A DNA stretch of 64,000 bases, taken from Macrobrachium rosenbergii (lineage: Eukaryota; Arthropoda; Malacostraca; Decapoda; Palaemonidae). The notes under the pieces are model-generated. The model was not told where the DNA came from. It saw only the letters and a list, made by a program, of their open reading frames with translations, and did not search any database. Within the stretch, counting starts at the first letter, position 1; the number at the start of each line of letters is the position of its first letter. This document shows positions 1 through 13,500 of the stretch, piece by piece. Where the stretch lies: the NCBI RefSeq assembly GCF_040412425.1, contig NC_089743.1, forward strand, positions 91,016,403-91,080,402, in the 5' to 3' direction. The translations under genes and the position numbers were made by a program.

Positions 1-511
1 TATTTACCCTAAACACGAGAATGGTTTTATCAGTTCTCTTTTGCACTAAGAAAATGATCTGGTAGGTCACTGAATTTTTCAAAAACGATGATTCCTTAAT
101 ATGTTTTTTTATGGTTTTCAACTCTTAACGTTGACTTGTGGCATGGACGCCAAGTGGGTTCATTATACTTGTTGCAGAAGATATAATAGTGACAAACATC
201 CTCATTAAAACTAGGTCTGCGGCCACTGCGAACGTGTTATTGTTTAATGTCAGGTTTCATACTAATCACTTTGCTTAGAGTTTTATCTTGGTAACAACTA
301 AACTGTGGAATTGTTTGCTTATTGGTTGTGGAATTTTCTGATCTCCAAATGTTTAAGCTGGGAGCAAATTCATTCCTGTTTTCTGTTAGTGTCTCCTGAA
401 TTCAGTTGTATAAGTTTTATTTTCTGTTTTCTTAATTATTTATTTACTCAGAACTTTTTCCTATAACTTGTCTCTGCCGGCTAATTCCCCTCTGGAGTCT
501 CCTTCGATTTA
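1..511. other. Intronic or upstream sequence, nothing recognised
   Basis: AT-rich sequence with no convincing exon, repeat family or RNA gene. The missing first AGO1 exon could not be placed here. Confidence 0.4.
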
Positions 512-742
512 TACAGGCAGTCCCATAGTGGAGCCTGAGTTCCTTTCCCGAGGTGCGACTTGAGTCGGATCTTAACTTTTATCCGTTTATAAAAAATATA
601 AAAAAAGTGACGAAAGCCTTACCTTTACTCCTGTGGTTGGCTTGCGCGCTAGAAGGAGGGAGACTTAGTTATTCACATTAAGGAGCTCAGAAACTAACGA
701 CGCCTTAACTTTGGAATTTCGCCATACTTGGGACTGCCTGTA
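512..742. mobile_element. MITE family A, copy 1
   Basis: Bounded by TACAGGCAGTCCCA and its inverse TTGGGACTGCCTGTA; the outer TA pair looks like the target duplication. No coding capacity. Three more copies with the same ends occur at 17288, 61985 and 63195. TA targets and CAG-starting ends resemble pogo/Tigger-type or other Tc1-mariner derivatives (inference). Confidence 0.8.
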
Positions 743-1079
743 GTCTGTTGACTCTGTCCAGAAGGGTTTTCAGATGGAGATTTAAAGAAAGAAATAAGAT
801 CTAATCAAGTCATACAATCATGCTTTGAATCTACTGATTTAGAGATTTATTGTTGCAGGTTGATAAGTTATTGTTAAGCTGTTTGATTTTTCAGGCGTAT
901 AATTAACATTTTGTAAGAAGGTTGTGTACACATGAATGTTAGCTGCACATGTGTAATAATACATTCATAATACAGTACCTATTTCCTTACACCATGCTAG
1001 TTCAACATTTATATTAAATAATTTCTTATAAATGTACATTGACTTTTATCCCATAGGGGGCTAGTGTCGTCAATTCACC

Positions 1080-1352
1080 TTGCTTACAGTGCACTGTAGG
1101 CGTTACATAAGGAGCTTTGCAGTGTCCCTTCAGCTCCTAGGTGCAACCCCTTTCATTCCTTTTACTGTGCCTCCTTTCATATTCTTTCTTCCTTCTTACT
1201 TTCCACCCTCTTCTGACAATAGTGCAGCTGCGAGGATTTCCTCCCGTTGAACCTTTGTAACTTTTTACTCCCAATTTTCCTTTTGGCACTGAGTGACCTC
1301 ATAAGGCCCCAGTGCTTGGCCTTCTACCTAAATTGTGTATTCTGTTCTATTT
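1080..1352 (+). mobile_element. SINE-A copy 1
   Basis: About 270 bp matching four copies at 43.6-44.8 kb. Shared blocks include TTTCATTCCTTTTACTGT, TGCGAGG.TTTCCTCC and GACCTCATA.GGCCCAGTGC. It lies just upstream of the first AGO1 exon seen. Confidence 0.75.
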
Positions 1353-1388
1353 TATATAACTTTTAAAAAACTGTAATTTTTTTTGCAG

Positions 1389-1598
1389 CACCTGGTCCTC
1401 CTGGCCCCCCCGGCCCACCTGCTGGCCCGGGGGGACCTCCAGGACCAGCTGGCCCCCCAGTGCCCCGCCCCTTGACGCTACCGCCAGGACCTACCCCAGC
1501 TCCTGGACCGATTACCACAATTGTTCCGCAAGCTCCAGGTACTCCAGCCGTTGCCACTGGAACTGGCATCAGTGCGTTGCTACCTCCTGAACTGCCAA
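1389..1598 (+). CDS. AGO1: AGO1 exon a: Pro/Gly-rich N-terminal exon
   Basis: The exon follows a polypyrimidine/TTTTGCAG acceptor and ends at A|GTGAGT (phase 1). It begins with two bases of a split codon, so an upstream coding exon exists. Residues 1-~23 are a collagen-like run of Gly-Pro-Pro-type triplets, followed by a Pro/Thr/Ala-rich linker. It is much more GC-rich than its surroundings. N-terminal low-complexity tails are common and variable in Argonautes. The antisense strand is also open here because of the composition; I treat that as a shadow. Confidence 0.85.
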
Positions 1599-4500
1599 GT
1601 GAGTTGAGTTTGCCGTGTGTGACTTATTGGTGTGAGAGGGTCTACCTCTTTTGTTGCTTGTTAAAATTGTGGTACAGTAAACCCCCGTATTCATGGTTTC
1701 ACTATTTGCATATTCGTGGATTTCTCTGTGGAACGTATCTACCCATTATTCGTGGAAAATTCACCCATTCGTGGTATTTTTCGCTGAGAAATAGTCACTA
1801 ATCGCTGTATTATCATATTTTCATGACGGTTTGCACATTTTGTGATAAAACAATTAAAATACTCGGGTATAAGCATTTCTAGAGGTTTTTTTTTTTTGTG
1901 TTTAAACTATCAAACTATCAAAATAGGCAGTTCTAAGTGTTTTAGAGGGGTTTTAAGTATTCGCGGATTTTAGCTATGGGGGGGGGGTTGCAGTATGCAT
2001 CCCCTGCGAATAGGGTGGTTTCCTGTATCTTGATTTAAAACCTTTTTAAATTATAGCATTATGCAGTGAAAGCTTTTATCCAAGGAACAGTTTGCCTCGT
2101 GAACATTTATGTTTGGAATGGCTAATACATAAAATTTTGCAAAAAAAAAAAAAAGGGGCTGAATTTGTACAGGATTTTAAATATTATCAAAGGTTTAGCA
2201 CAGCACTGTTATATACGTGTTTTATATAATTTGAGAAAAAATTGATGCATTTCTGGCGAGCAATTGAACGGTACTGACAGTGAAAAAACGTAAAATCCTT
2301 CAACTCACACTTTGAATATATCTAAGTTACCCTTCTGTTAAAGTAAAAGAAAGCCTAAAGTAGTAGGTCGAAGATAATAACGGCATTTTTGTGAATAATC
2401 ATAAGAGAAAATTACACCCCAATAACGTTAGCTGATGAAAGCACACAGGGACAGATGAACAAATGTAGCCAGTGGATAAGTGTACGTCGTATGATCAGCC
2501 GATGAGGAGGGGGAAGGTAGAGGTCAAGGGTGAGGGAGGTTTCTTAGGTCAAGGCTTAGTAAGTAAATCTGGGGTTGATTGAATAACATTACACACTTAT
2601 GATAAATAACCATGTTTACTGGAGTAATAAAATCTGAAGTTAATCGATTACTCTGTGTAAAGTTTGATTTCAGGTTGTTTGTGCACGCCAAAGTTATCAG
2701 CTTGAATAATTTTGGAGTGCTTAGAAAACCTGATATCAGAACATTAAACTACATTTCACATGAAATTCAATGTAAAATAGGAAGAACTATACATTTTATT
2801 TCTGCCAGACAGGTCTTGAAACATCAGGGGTATGATTTATTCATCCAGGGTACCGGACGTTATAGTTATTAATATAATAAAACGTTTTATTCTGACATAG
2901 AACACTATGACCAACAAAGCAAAATATTAATGTATTTTGGTGATGCTGAAAGAATAAGTACAGGTTTCTTTCGTAAGTTTATTACAGACATGAAATACTT
3001 CAAAACATTGGGCTACAAGTCACATAGTGAAATTATAGTTGATACAAGATTTTAGTATATATATGATGTTATAATGGGTACACAGTAAACACCCCATATT
3101 CGCATATTTCTCTGTGGAACGTATCTACCCATTATTTGTGGAAAATTCGCCCATTCGCGGTATTTTTCACTGAGAAATATTCACTAATTACTGTATTTTC
3201 ATATCATTTTCATGACTTAATGCACTTTTTGAGATAAAACTATTAAAATACTCAGGTATAAGCATTTTTAGAGGGTTTTTTTTGTGTTTAAATTATCAAA
3301 ATAGGCAGTTCTAAGTGTTTTTAGAGGGGTTTTAAGTTTTTGCGGATTTTAGCTATTCGCAGGGGGGTGCGGTACGCATCCCCTGTGAATACGGGGGTTT
3401 ACTGTGTGTGCAATGATATGCAATAAAATTCAGGCAAGATCACTCAGTTTTTTAATGAAAATCATCTAGTTCCTGTACATTAGGGTCCATTTCCTGTACA
3501 GTAATTGTTTCGAGCCTTCGTCAAATGAATTGAAAAATAAAAGTATGTAAGATCTTCGTTCTGAATGTTCTGGTGGTGATCTGAAGAGTTATTTTTGACT
3601 GTAGTGGCTTTTGTTAGTTTTCCTTGTTAAGCTGGCTTTTACAAATTAAAACAAAATTTTATGGTTGGGTATTTTCTGAATTAATGTATGCCTTGTATTT
3701 TATATGTAGGGGAGCCTGAAGTGGGTTCAAATTCAGCTTTTGACATATTGTGTAAACTTGTATCTTCTCCATTGAGAGCCCCATTTCGTTAATTTCATTG
3801 AGAATCGTGTTGAGAGATTAAGGGGATAGACAATTGCTTGCACAATTAATAAAGTGAACACTAGCATAAGGATGTGTTGAATGGTGGATGTATGATTTAC
3901 TCAATTTACAACCAAGTTAGAAATATAAAACACTCTAGGGATGTTGTGCTTTCCATCTTAATGATATAAGTGAATTCCAGATTTTCTTATTTTGACTTCC
4001 CTTTTGTATTTCATTCTGTGTGTTCGGTAATGTTCTTTGTCTAAACCAGTTTTGCTCTTCACAGCTTTTGTGGCACCGAGGAGACCCAATCTTGGCCGCG
4101 AAGGGCGCCCTATCACGCTAAGGGCAAATCATTTTCAGATATCTATGCCCAGAGGTTACATACATCATTATGATGTAAGCATACAACCGGACAAGTGTCC
4201 CCGGAAGGTTAACCGGGAGATTATTGAAACAATGGTTCACGCATTCCCAAGAATATTTGGCAGCTTGAAGGTTGGTGCATTAATATTTGCTTTCGTAATT
4301 TTCAGTACTTGTTGTTATTGGCCGGTTAAATGGCTTTTTTTTTTTTTCTCAAGGTTTTAGGCAGTTCTGGATTAACTGTTAAGCAGAATAGCTTTTTGTT
4401 TTGGGTCTCAGGGGAAAATGGGTCCACAGAACTTTGTTCCTGTGCCAGATTTACTATGGACCATTATGTGAATGTTGAGCCCCCAAAAAAGGGGCTTACA

Positions 4501-7500
4501 ATTAGCAAAATACAAATGCAGGAATATTAATAAGAAAATATTACTGCAAATATTATAATGTTGAGGGGTTAATAATGTAATATATTCTTGGGGATATAGC
4601 AAAATTTGATTCTGCAACTGCCACATGGTCCATGGAGGAACCTAAACTCACTTCAGATTTAGCCACCTCTGTATTCTCGGTCTAACATCTACTGATGCTG
4701 CTGTGTGTACTGAGAATAAATCTTACTATAAGTTTTGTTCATTATATATAAGTAATTTACCAAGTAATTACATAGCTATTAGTTCACTTACACGGCAGCT
4801 TGAATTCAAAATTTCACGGGTAACACTTCACACATCTGTATAGGTCACCAGTTCCGCCCACTAGCGGGAATATTAGGAACAACTTTAGCAAATAAGTTCA
4901 ATCTGTTCCTGCCGTGCTTGGGTGAACACCGAGTATGGCGGCAGCTGTATTCATTATTTTCAGGATATAATATCTGGATTTCGGTGGCGTACTCATCATG
5001 TGAAACTAGTATTAGTAAATGTCATGAAGTCTCAGGATGAGTTTTTTTCCTTGTTTTGTTATTATTAAAGCGATTCATGAACAGAATTTTGTCTAAATGT
5101 CTTTTAGGTTACATCTAGACTTGCGAGCCACCAATAGCAACTCTGCCCTAAAAGTAATCCTCGCATGTGTTACGCAGTTCCTTTAGGCTGAGTCTTTTGC
5201 ATTTTGTTTTGTTTACGGGTCTAGACTACTTGCAAGCCTTCGGCACAATTTTGTCCTAAAATTAATTTTCGAATGGTGTTTTCCGGGCATAGGCACTTGC
5301 AAGCCGCCTATATAATTCCTTTAAAGTAATTCTTGTATGTTTCATCATTCTTTTAGGCTAATCCAGGCCAAACTTTTTTTGCCACGGCTACTTGCATGCC
5401 GCCGATGTAATTTTGCTGTAAAAAGTAATTATTGCATCTTTCATAGATAACTTGCAAGCCTTCTGTATAATTTTTCCTTGAAATTAAATTTCGAATGGTG
5501 TTTTCCAGGCATAGGCTCTCGCAAGCTGCTGATGTAATTGCTTTAAAAGTAATTCTAGAAGGTTTTGTCATTCTTTTAGGCCAAAGATTTGCATTTTGTG
5601 TTTGCTAGCCGTCAGTAAATACTACTACCTTAACCCTCACATTTTCATTTGCAGAGAATTTAAGGGCATAGTTGCAGTTCCTAGATTATATAGGAAGCTC
5701 TTGCGCTGAGGCAGTTTGAGGATTTGAAGTCTTTCAAAAGGAACCTTAAAACTTTTTGTTTATCAATGTTTTGTTTATCAATGCTGTGTTGTGGAATATC
5801 AAACAGTGAATATGGAACATGCAATGTGATGACACATTTCATCTGATGAATGAACTTTCAGTTTGGTAATGGAGTCCCTATTGAGCACTTTGGAAATAGT
5901 GGGGACTTAGATAAGTGTCAAGTAATACTTTTTCGGCCGGCCGAGAATTGGTCCCAGTATTTGCTCAGTAGTGGATGGCAGTACATTTTGTTGAAATGTT
6001 TTTTGAGAAATCTCATGTCTCTTGTGCAAGGATGACACATATCCAGGTTAATGCACAGATTGTCTGAAGTTGTTTTTATTTTGCTATAGATGGCGCACAC
6101 TGGCGCCAACTCGTGCTCTGAGCAGCCAAAGGCGCCCATAAATGGCCAAGTGCCCCCATGGGCGGCAACTGTAGCAGACAGCCAGGCATGTACAAAGCTG
6201 ACATACCCTTTTCCTCTCCTTCTACTAGCCATATGCGTTTATCCGCTTGTTTCCGCACATGGCTCCCTAGCTTCCTTCCCATACCAAACTTGTGTCTGGG
6301 CTAACAGAAAATTAACCTTCCAAAGTGAGTGGCAGTGGAGGAGGTGAAGTTCTCCCCAGACCTAAGTCACTGTCATACTTCTCTAAACTGGGAGGAGTCA
6401 TACTTCTGAAAGTCCAGTGGAGGCTGGTGGCAAGTCCCCGGATAGTTGTCCCTCCTTTGAACCTTTCACACATTCCCAGGTATCGACATACATCCACTGA
6501 AAAGGCATCTTGTTGGATGTGTTGGAAGAGATGATTGCTCAGCTAGATCTGTCAGATCCCTAAAGAGGCATACTGGAAGTCCAGGGAGGTCGGTGGGGTT
6601 TGCCCATTTCAGTGACTGGCAGTAACTGTCTCTTACCTTGATAAGGTGTCGTAGTTTTTATGGAGCGGAGCCGGTAATACAACTCACCACTCTCACTGGA
6701 TGGGTTGTGGTTTTATCTCAGTGTAGATGACAAAGTTGTCTGGTTGTTTTTATTTTGTTTTCAGGGCAAGGGCAATACCTGTCATGCTTTGTTAGCCATC
6801 GGAATACTTCCTTCTCTGCAAAGTAGGAGGCGACCCATGGCTTTTTGATGAGCACCTACCAGAATATAGTCCATGATAATACCACCATTGGTTTTCATTG
6901 CTAGCACTTTTTTCTGTTTTCAAATTCATTGCATACTTAGTATTTTTGGAGTAGAATATGTCCATGTATCCACCTTGTATCAATGTGGGAATCAGTTATG
7001 TAATTACTTGGTAAGATCCTTATATAAAAATGACATTTTTATAATAAAATAAAGGATTAAAAATATTTACCAAGCAATTACATGATCAGAGTCCACCCTC
7101 CTCCCCGCTGATGGACCTAAGGCATGAACAGATTGAAGTTATTTGCTAAAGTCGCTCCTAGTATTCCCGCTAGCGGGCGGAACTGGTCACCTACACAGAT
7201 GTGAGAAGTGTTACCCACAAAATTTTTAATTTAAGCTGCCGTGTAAGTGAACTAATAGCTATGTAATTACTTGGTAAGTATATATAAAACTTTATTATAA
7301 AAATGTCATTTTCCTAAGAAAGTTTTGTTTTAAATGTCTATTATTTTTATATATATATATAAAAAAATAGAAACATAGGGCTTCCAAAAGTCCTAATCCA
7401 GCCCTGATATCAGGAGATAGCTTCAATAGGCTAACTGCATCAAAAGATATTTACTCTTTGATATTTCACACTTCTTTTGAGGTTTCAGACGGTTTTGTTT

Positions 7501-10500
7501 TGCAAGAAATCATGGCTCAACAGGTTTTTTTTTCTTTCTTCCTTTTTTGTAGCCTGTCTTTGATGGGAGAAGCAATCTGTATACCAGGGATCCATTGCCA
7601 ATTGGAAATGAGAAGATGGAACTGGAAGTGAGTACTGTATATCTCTTGTTAAGAAAAATTAGTACAGAGAAGAACATAGTGTATTTTTTCTATCAAGTGC
7701 CCAATTATATTCTGTTTGTGTGTTAAGTGTGAACATATGAAAATAGTTTTTGTTAAATTAACGTCAAGGTTTTGCAGTGTAATTTTATATTGCTAGTTGC
7801 AGTCATAGCTGTTATAGCTGTCAATGTTGTCTGGAGGTATTGATTTGCAGGAAGGTTTTCGGTTGTTGAAAGTTTTTGTCTTCTGTTAGGTTACCCTACC
7901 GGGAGAAGGTCGTGATAGAGTCTTCAAAGTTGGTATCAAGTGGTTAGCCCAGGTTAACCTATATACTTTAGAGGAGGCTCTGGAAGGACGAACTAGAACC
8001 ATTCCATATGATTCCATTCAGGTATGGCACAGTGCTTGTTTGATTAAGCACGATAAGTTTATTTATGTTTGAATATAAAAATGCTGTATGTTTGTTACTG
8101 TAAGCATGCATTTTATTATTTTATTAGCACTCCAAGTTTGAGACAAATATTATACTAATAATTATTTCCTTATTTTTCATGGCAGGCATTAGATGTAGTA
8201 ATGAGACACTTGCCCTCCATGACATACACACCTGTTGGCAGATCATTTTTCTCCGCCCCTGATGGGTATTACCACCCATTGGGTGGTGGCAGAGAAGTTT
8301 GGTTTGGTTTTCATCAAAGTGTACGCCCATCACAGTGGAAGATGATGCTCAATATAGATGGTGTGGAAAATACTCTTTTGTTTTCTACTGTATTGTGTTC
8401 TGACACACTGTGGTCAACACTGAGAAAAATATAAGATTTTAGTATATTTACATTTTTTCACAAAATCGTTTTGATACAGTTGTTAGAAACTTTTGGTTTA
8501 TTGTGCAATTATGAAATTCTGTTTCCTAATTTAGACATTTGTCATTTCTGTAACTAAATAAATAGATGTCATACACTCTTTGCTGTAGTCTGTTTGGGTT
8601 AAAACTTTGCTGTTTTGTAATAAGATTTTATCATTTTTCTTTTCAGTTTCTGCAACTGCTTTTTATAAAGCCCAAGCCGTTATTGAATTTATGTGTGAGG
8701 TTTTAGATATTAGAGAGATTGGTGAACAACGCAAGCCCCTGACCGACTCCCAAAGAGTAAAGTTCACAAAAGAAATTAAAGGTCTCAAGGTGAGTTAATG
8801 CTGGAAACTTTACATTTAGAATATTGGCTCTTGTGTCTGCAGGAGAAAGGTTTTATTGTCTTACCTTTACTGGGATACTTGTTTTGTGGTGAACTTGCAA
8901 ACCTCAGCTGTCATTCAAAAACAGGATGACGTCTCAATGCATACTCCATTAGATTGTTAAATTCTTGCACATAGTTTTGCTGAAATTCAAGGAACTTAAA
9001 GTTAATTTTCAAATTCCAGTCCAGTTAATCTGTTATTAACCATGCCATGCTAATGAAATTGGATCAAGTCAGATTATATATGCAGCACAAGTTGTAGCTT
9101 AGCAGGGAAAGGCATGGGTCATACTTAAGCTCCATCCAAGGATAGGCATTCATTGATGGAAGCAGGTGAATGGGAGCCTGAAGGTCCCTGCCAGCTGGAA
9201 TTATTTTTTTTTTCACATTCCAATTTGAGTATTTATATCTCTGGCAAGATGAGTGAGAGGGAATGAATCTTAACCAAGGGAGACAAAAAGACTTCCTGCC
9301 TTTCAAGTACACTTGATGTATGGTTAAGAATTGATTTCTGCACGCATACACAAGCCAACATCTCTTTTCTTAATAAATAATTTTACACTCGTCCCCAAAA
9401 AGCACACCAAATTACTCATTTCTAGCAATTGTTAATAATTACTTGACTTTAAAGCAAGTCTGGATTTACTCAGCATGTCCTGATAGTAAAAGGTAGGAGC
9501 TCGAAGTATTACCAACTAGTGCTTGAAAAACTGAGTAGCTTGAACTTGAAAACTACTTGCTCAGTTTCCTGTAAATGGAGATGTACGTCCTTTTCGTTCT
9601 TTCATATGAATAATAATTCAAGTAATAGGAAAATGAAAAGAAATTTTTAGCCAGGTCTGGAAAGAACACAGACTTGAGCAGAAGAAAGTTTACCACAAAA
9701 CAAAGTAGACACAAAGGTGATGGCTATCACAGAGGCTGTCAGGAGGAAGTTAGGATAAGCTGTGAGTGAGCAGTGAGTTCTATGTAGTTGCTCACTTGAA
9801 TCAGTGATAATTGGGAGAATAAGCTGAGGGTATGGACTTATGAATTGGGAGTGGTCTTTTACTGAAAGTCACGTTAGTGCAACTGGGATATTTTTACTTG
9901 GAACAGTATAGGCATCTACTGTTAATTGGTTATTACTATAATGGATTAAGGTTTGTAAAAACCTTGTCATATAGTGCCCACACCATTCCCGTACCTTTAA
10001 ATTAAGATAATTGGAAATGTGTGGTAGAAAGAGATTGTTTTTCTTACACAAAATACAAATCGTTGGTCTTTACATAAGGAATATGCTTCAGCGCAGCTGG
10101 AAATGGCCATTTAACTTTTAAACTTGGTGGTTAGCTAGTTAACTACTGTCTGACTGCTGGGAGTCCCACCCAGATGGTAAGTATTCACTTTGGTTTGGGC
10201 ACTGTGCAGTTGCTTGCCGTTTTGCTTCGTTTTTTCCCTGTGGGATTTTTTTTTGTGTTTTTGGATATACTTTCTTAATTGTGTTTGTGATATTGAGATG
10301 CAAACCCACGAATCACCCAAGCCCGATCAGAAGGACAGTGCCCAGCGTGTTTGCCCTGGTACTGCTTCTAGACCATGTACGCATTACCGCTCCCCAATTG
10401 ATGTTGACCCTCATGTCCTCTGTACCAGTTGCCGGGGGCATGATTGTAATCAAGACTCCATGTATGACAAGTGTTGGCTCTGGTCCCCTGTGCAGTGGGT

Positions 10501-13500
10501 GAAGTTTTTGCAGAGGAGGAAATACAAGAAGGCTTCCAAGGCGTCTGGGAGTAATATGCCTCCGACGACACTGTTGGTTGCCAACCCTCTTTCCTCTTCC
10601 CTTATTCCTGCGAAGTTTCCCCGCCTTGGCCGCATACACGAGGCTGCTCTCCCAGACCTGTGCAGTCTTAACCACTGTGGGTTGGCAATCGCCCATGGCT
10701 TTACTCTCCTGCTGGGGCTTCGACCTCCGGCAAGACAGGAAAGAGTGCTCGATCCCTCTCACCTATCCCCTCAACCTCCTGGGGTTATACCAGGAGGCGT
10801 GAGTCAGATAGGAAGGACTCCAATTGGGGTGCCTTATCCCAACGTAGCCCCACCACAAAGGTTTATGTTTCGGGTTTGGTCGTAGGATCAACTTGCACGT
10901 ATGCCTAAGTGGTCGAGAAGGGATCCAGGGGTTCTGCTGAGGTTCTCCCTCCTGCAGGGAGAGTAGGCCAGAGAACCGTGCCCTCCAAAGAAGTAAGTTT
11001 TCCTTAATGTAAAGACCGAGGTTTGTATTTTGTGTAGGAACAAATGACAGATTTTCAAAGTGATATGTGTTTTTCCTAACTCTACTAACCTGAGGTCTTT
11101 ACAGTTAAATGCCCACCTCATGCCATCCCTCATTCTGATACCTGGGCCGAAAGGCAAAGGGAATGCTTACCGTCCGGGCGGGCTGGACTCCTTCCAGTCG
11201 GACCGGTAGTTAACTACCTAACCACCTTGTTTAAAAGTTAAATGGCTGTTTCCAGTTGCACTGAAGCAGATTCGTTGTGTAAAGACCTCAGGTTAGTGTA
11301 GTCGGGAAAAATACAAATTACTTTGAAAATTTGTCATTTTTATTGTTATATATATATAATTTTTTTTGCAAACAGGCGTGATTGAAGAGGATTGGTTTTT
11401 GTAGACAAGTGTGATTGAAAAAGAGGTTTTTTGCAAATGTGTATGATTGAAATGGGTGTAATAAGTATGCTGTGTATAATGCTAGGTAGTTGCAATCCTA
11501 ATTCTTATACTTGTTACGGTGCATATACTGTACATATTTCAGGTATGAAAAATTTGCAAATACTGTAATGATATTACTGTAAGTGAATTTGTACAGCAGC
11601 TTGGCTGGCTGTTTATCCAGTAAAAGGAAAATGTTGATACATGTCAACAGACAAGGCCTGTGTAGTACTCTTTTGTGATATTCATTTAATGTCCTGCTCT
11701 CCAGGACAGTCTGAAAGTTATGCAACGTATATCGTTAGATTTTTTTGAGGCCAGCCAGGTCAGATCAAACTATCCTTCAGAAGTAGCTAATGAATGTATA
11801 ATTTTAATAAAGCTTAGCTTTTGTTTAATGTTGAAGGTTGAAATTGACTTTATATTTTTATTTCCTTTTTACAGATTGAAATTACACATTGTGGTGCTAT
11901 GAGACGAAAGTATCGTGTATGTAATGTTACGAGAAGGCCAGCACAGATGCAGTCGTAAGTTTTTTTCCTTGTACATTGACGGCAACTTTTTATCCTCACA
12001 TTTTGGGAAACTGATGCAGAAGATTACTTATCTTTTTATTTTTGCAATGCTAGGGACCCAAGAGGCAAGTGACAGTTGTGATGGGGATTTTGATGAATTC
12101 TTAAAAAACTTATCTGAAAGTATTCATGTAGGCTGGATGATAAGAAAACAGCAAAAATTTGAACCTTGCTGATAGTTAAATATCTTTTTTCAGTTTTTTT
12201 TTATTTTGTTAAATGCACATTTAGTCCTTAAAATCTACATAGATTCTTGCAAATCCATTTTCTTTGTTTCCATTTTGCATGAGGTTATATTGAAACTACT
12301 AAATTTTTAGGCTTTTATACAATGCAGGAAATACTGTCAAGTAGGTTTGTAAATTTGCCACATTTCAGGAAGATGAATAAAAAACAGAATTGGGGAAGGG
12401 CTTTTGGTCCAGTTGTTGTATGTGGCATTAAACATAGCAATTAAATATAGGTCTTTTGGGGTGTTAGTGGCAGAACAAAAATGAAGTTTGATAGGTTACC
12501 TGTATTGAAAATATTTTTATGGTAAGCTTGAATGCATGGGGTGATTTGAGCACACGCGTGCATCACATATACAGAAAGATCATAAAAACAGTGTTATTAC
12601 AATAAAACACCAGACACCAACTAAAGAGATTTGAAAAGAGGAAACCCCATTGTGCATGTGCCAACTAACTCCATCAGGTTGTCTAGAGATTTATCAGTGC
12701 TGTTCTCCATCTGGAGAGTTAGGGAAGGGAGTAAGGCACTGGAAATAATGGTGAATTGCAGTATGGGAAGGAGGATCAAGCCTGCAAGCCCTGGAAGAGA
12801 CAGGTGAATATAGCATTCGAAGTCTATTGCCCATAAGATGGAAAATGAAATATATAGTACTTGATATTGAGCTGCCATCAGATACATAAAATGAAATTGC
12901 AGGTGAGACAGAATTGAGAACTGAAGACACCTGTAACTCTAAGAAGGGAAAAAAAGCAAACTACTACTGAGCTAAGTTAAAATCTTAGTTTAAATAAGAC
13001 CACTGAAGCTGATTAACAGGGGCTGGCTCAAGGATTAGATTTATTTTACAGGCTAAGAACCAGTTGGTTACCTGGCGGGACCTACAGCTTATTGTGAAAC
13101 CCGAACCACATTATGGCGAGAAATGAATTTCTATCGCCAGAAATAAATTCACTCTTATTCTTCACTGGGGTATTGGAGATTCGAACATACCTGCCAGAGG
13201 TAGCTGAGAACGGAACCCAAACTTGCCCAACAAGGATTTTGGTTAACAAACCATATTGAAACCAGATTAGGGAAGGGTTAAGAGGCTATGCTGTACTGCC
13301 CATTACTTTCTGCCAAGAAGAGCCTTGATTTATCATTAAATATTGAAGAGAATTACTGAAGTTTTCAGAAAATCACTGGAAAAAGGAAAAGGGGAATAGA
13401 GTAATAGATGTGATGTGTCAGTCACCTTCGAAAAGTAAAAATAAGTAAATAATTTGCTAAACAGCAGTCATCACACTAAAGTGAAGAAAGGGGAACAAAA

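Noticed and set aside
1363..1569. Minus-strand Gly/Pro-rich frame opposite the first AGO1 exon
   Set aside because: The sense exon has good splice sites and joins in frame to AGO1; the antisense frame is a GC-composition shadow.
2612..2872. 86-residue plus-strand frame in an AGO1 intron
   Set aside because: No recognisable motif, no neighbouring exons, and AT-rich codon content expected by chance.
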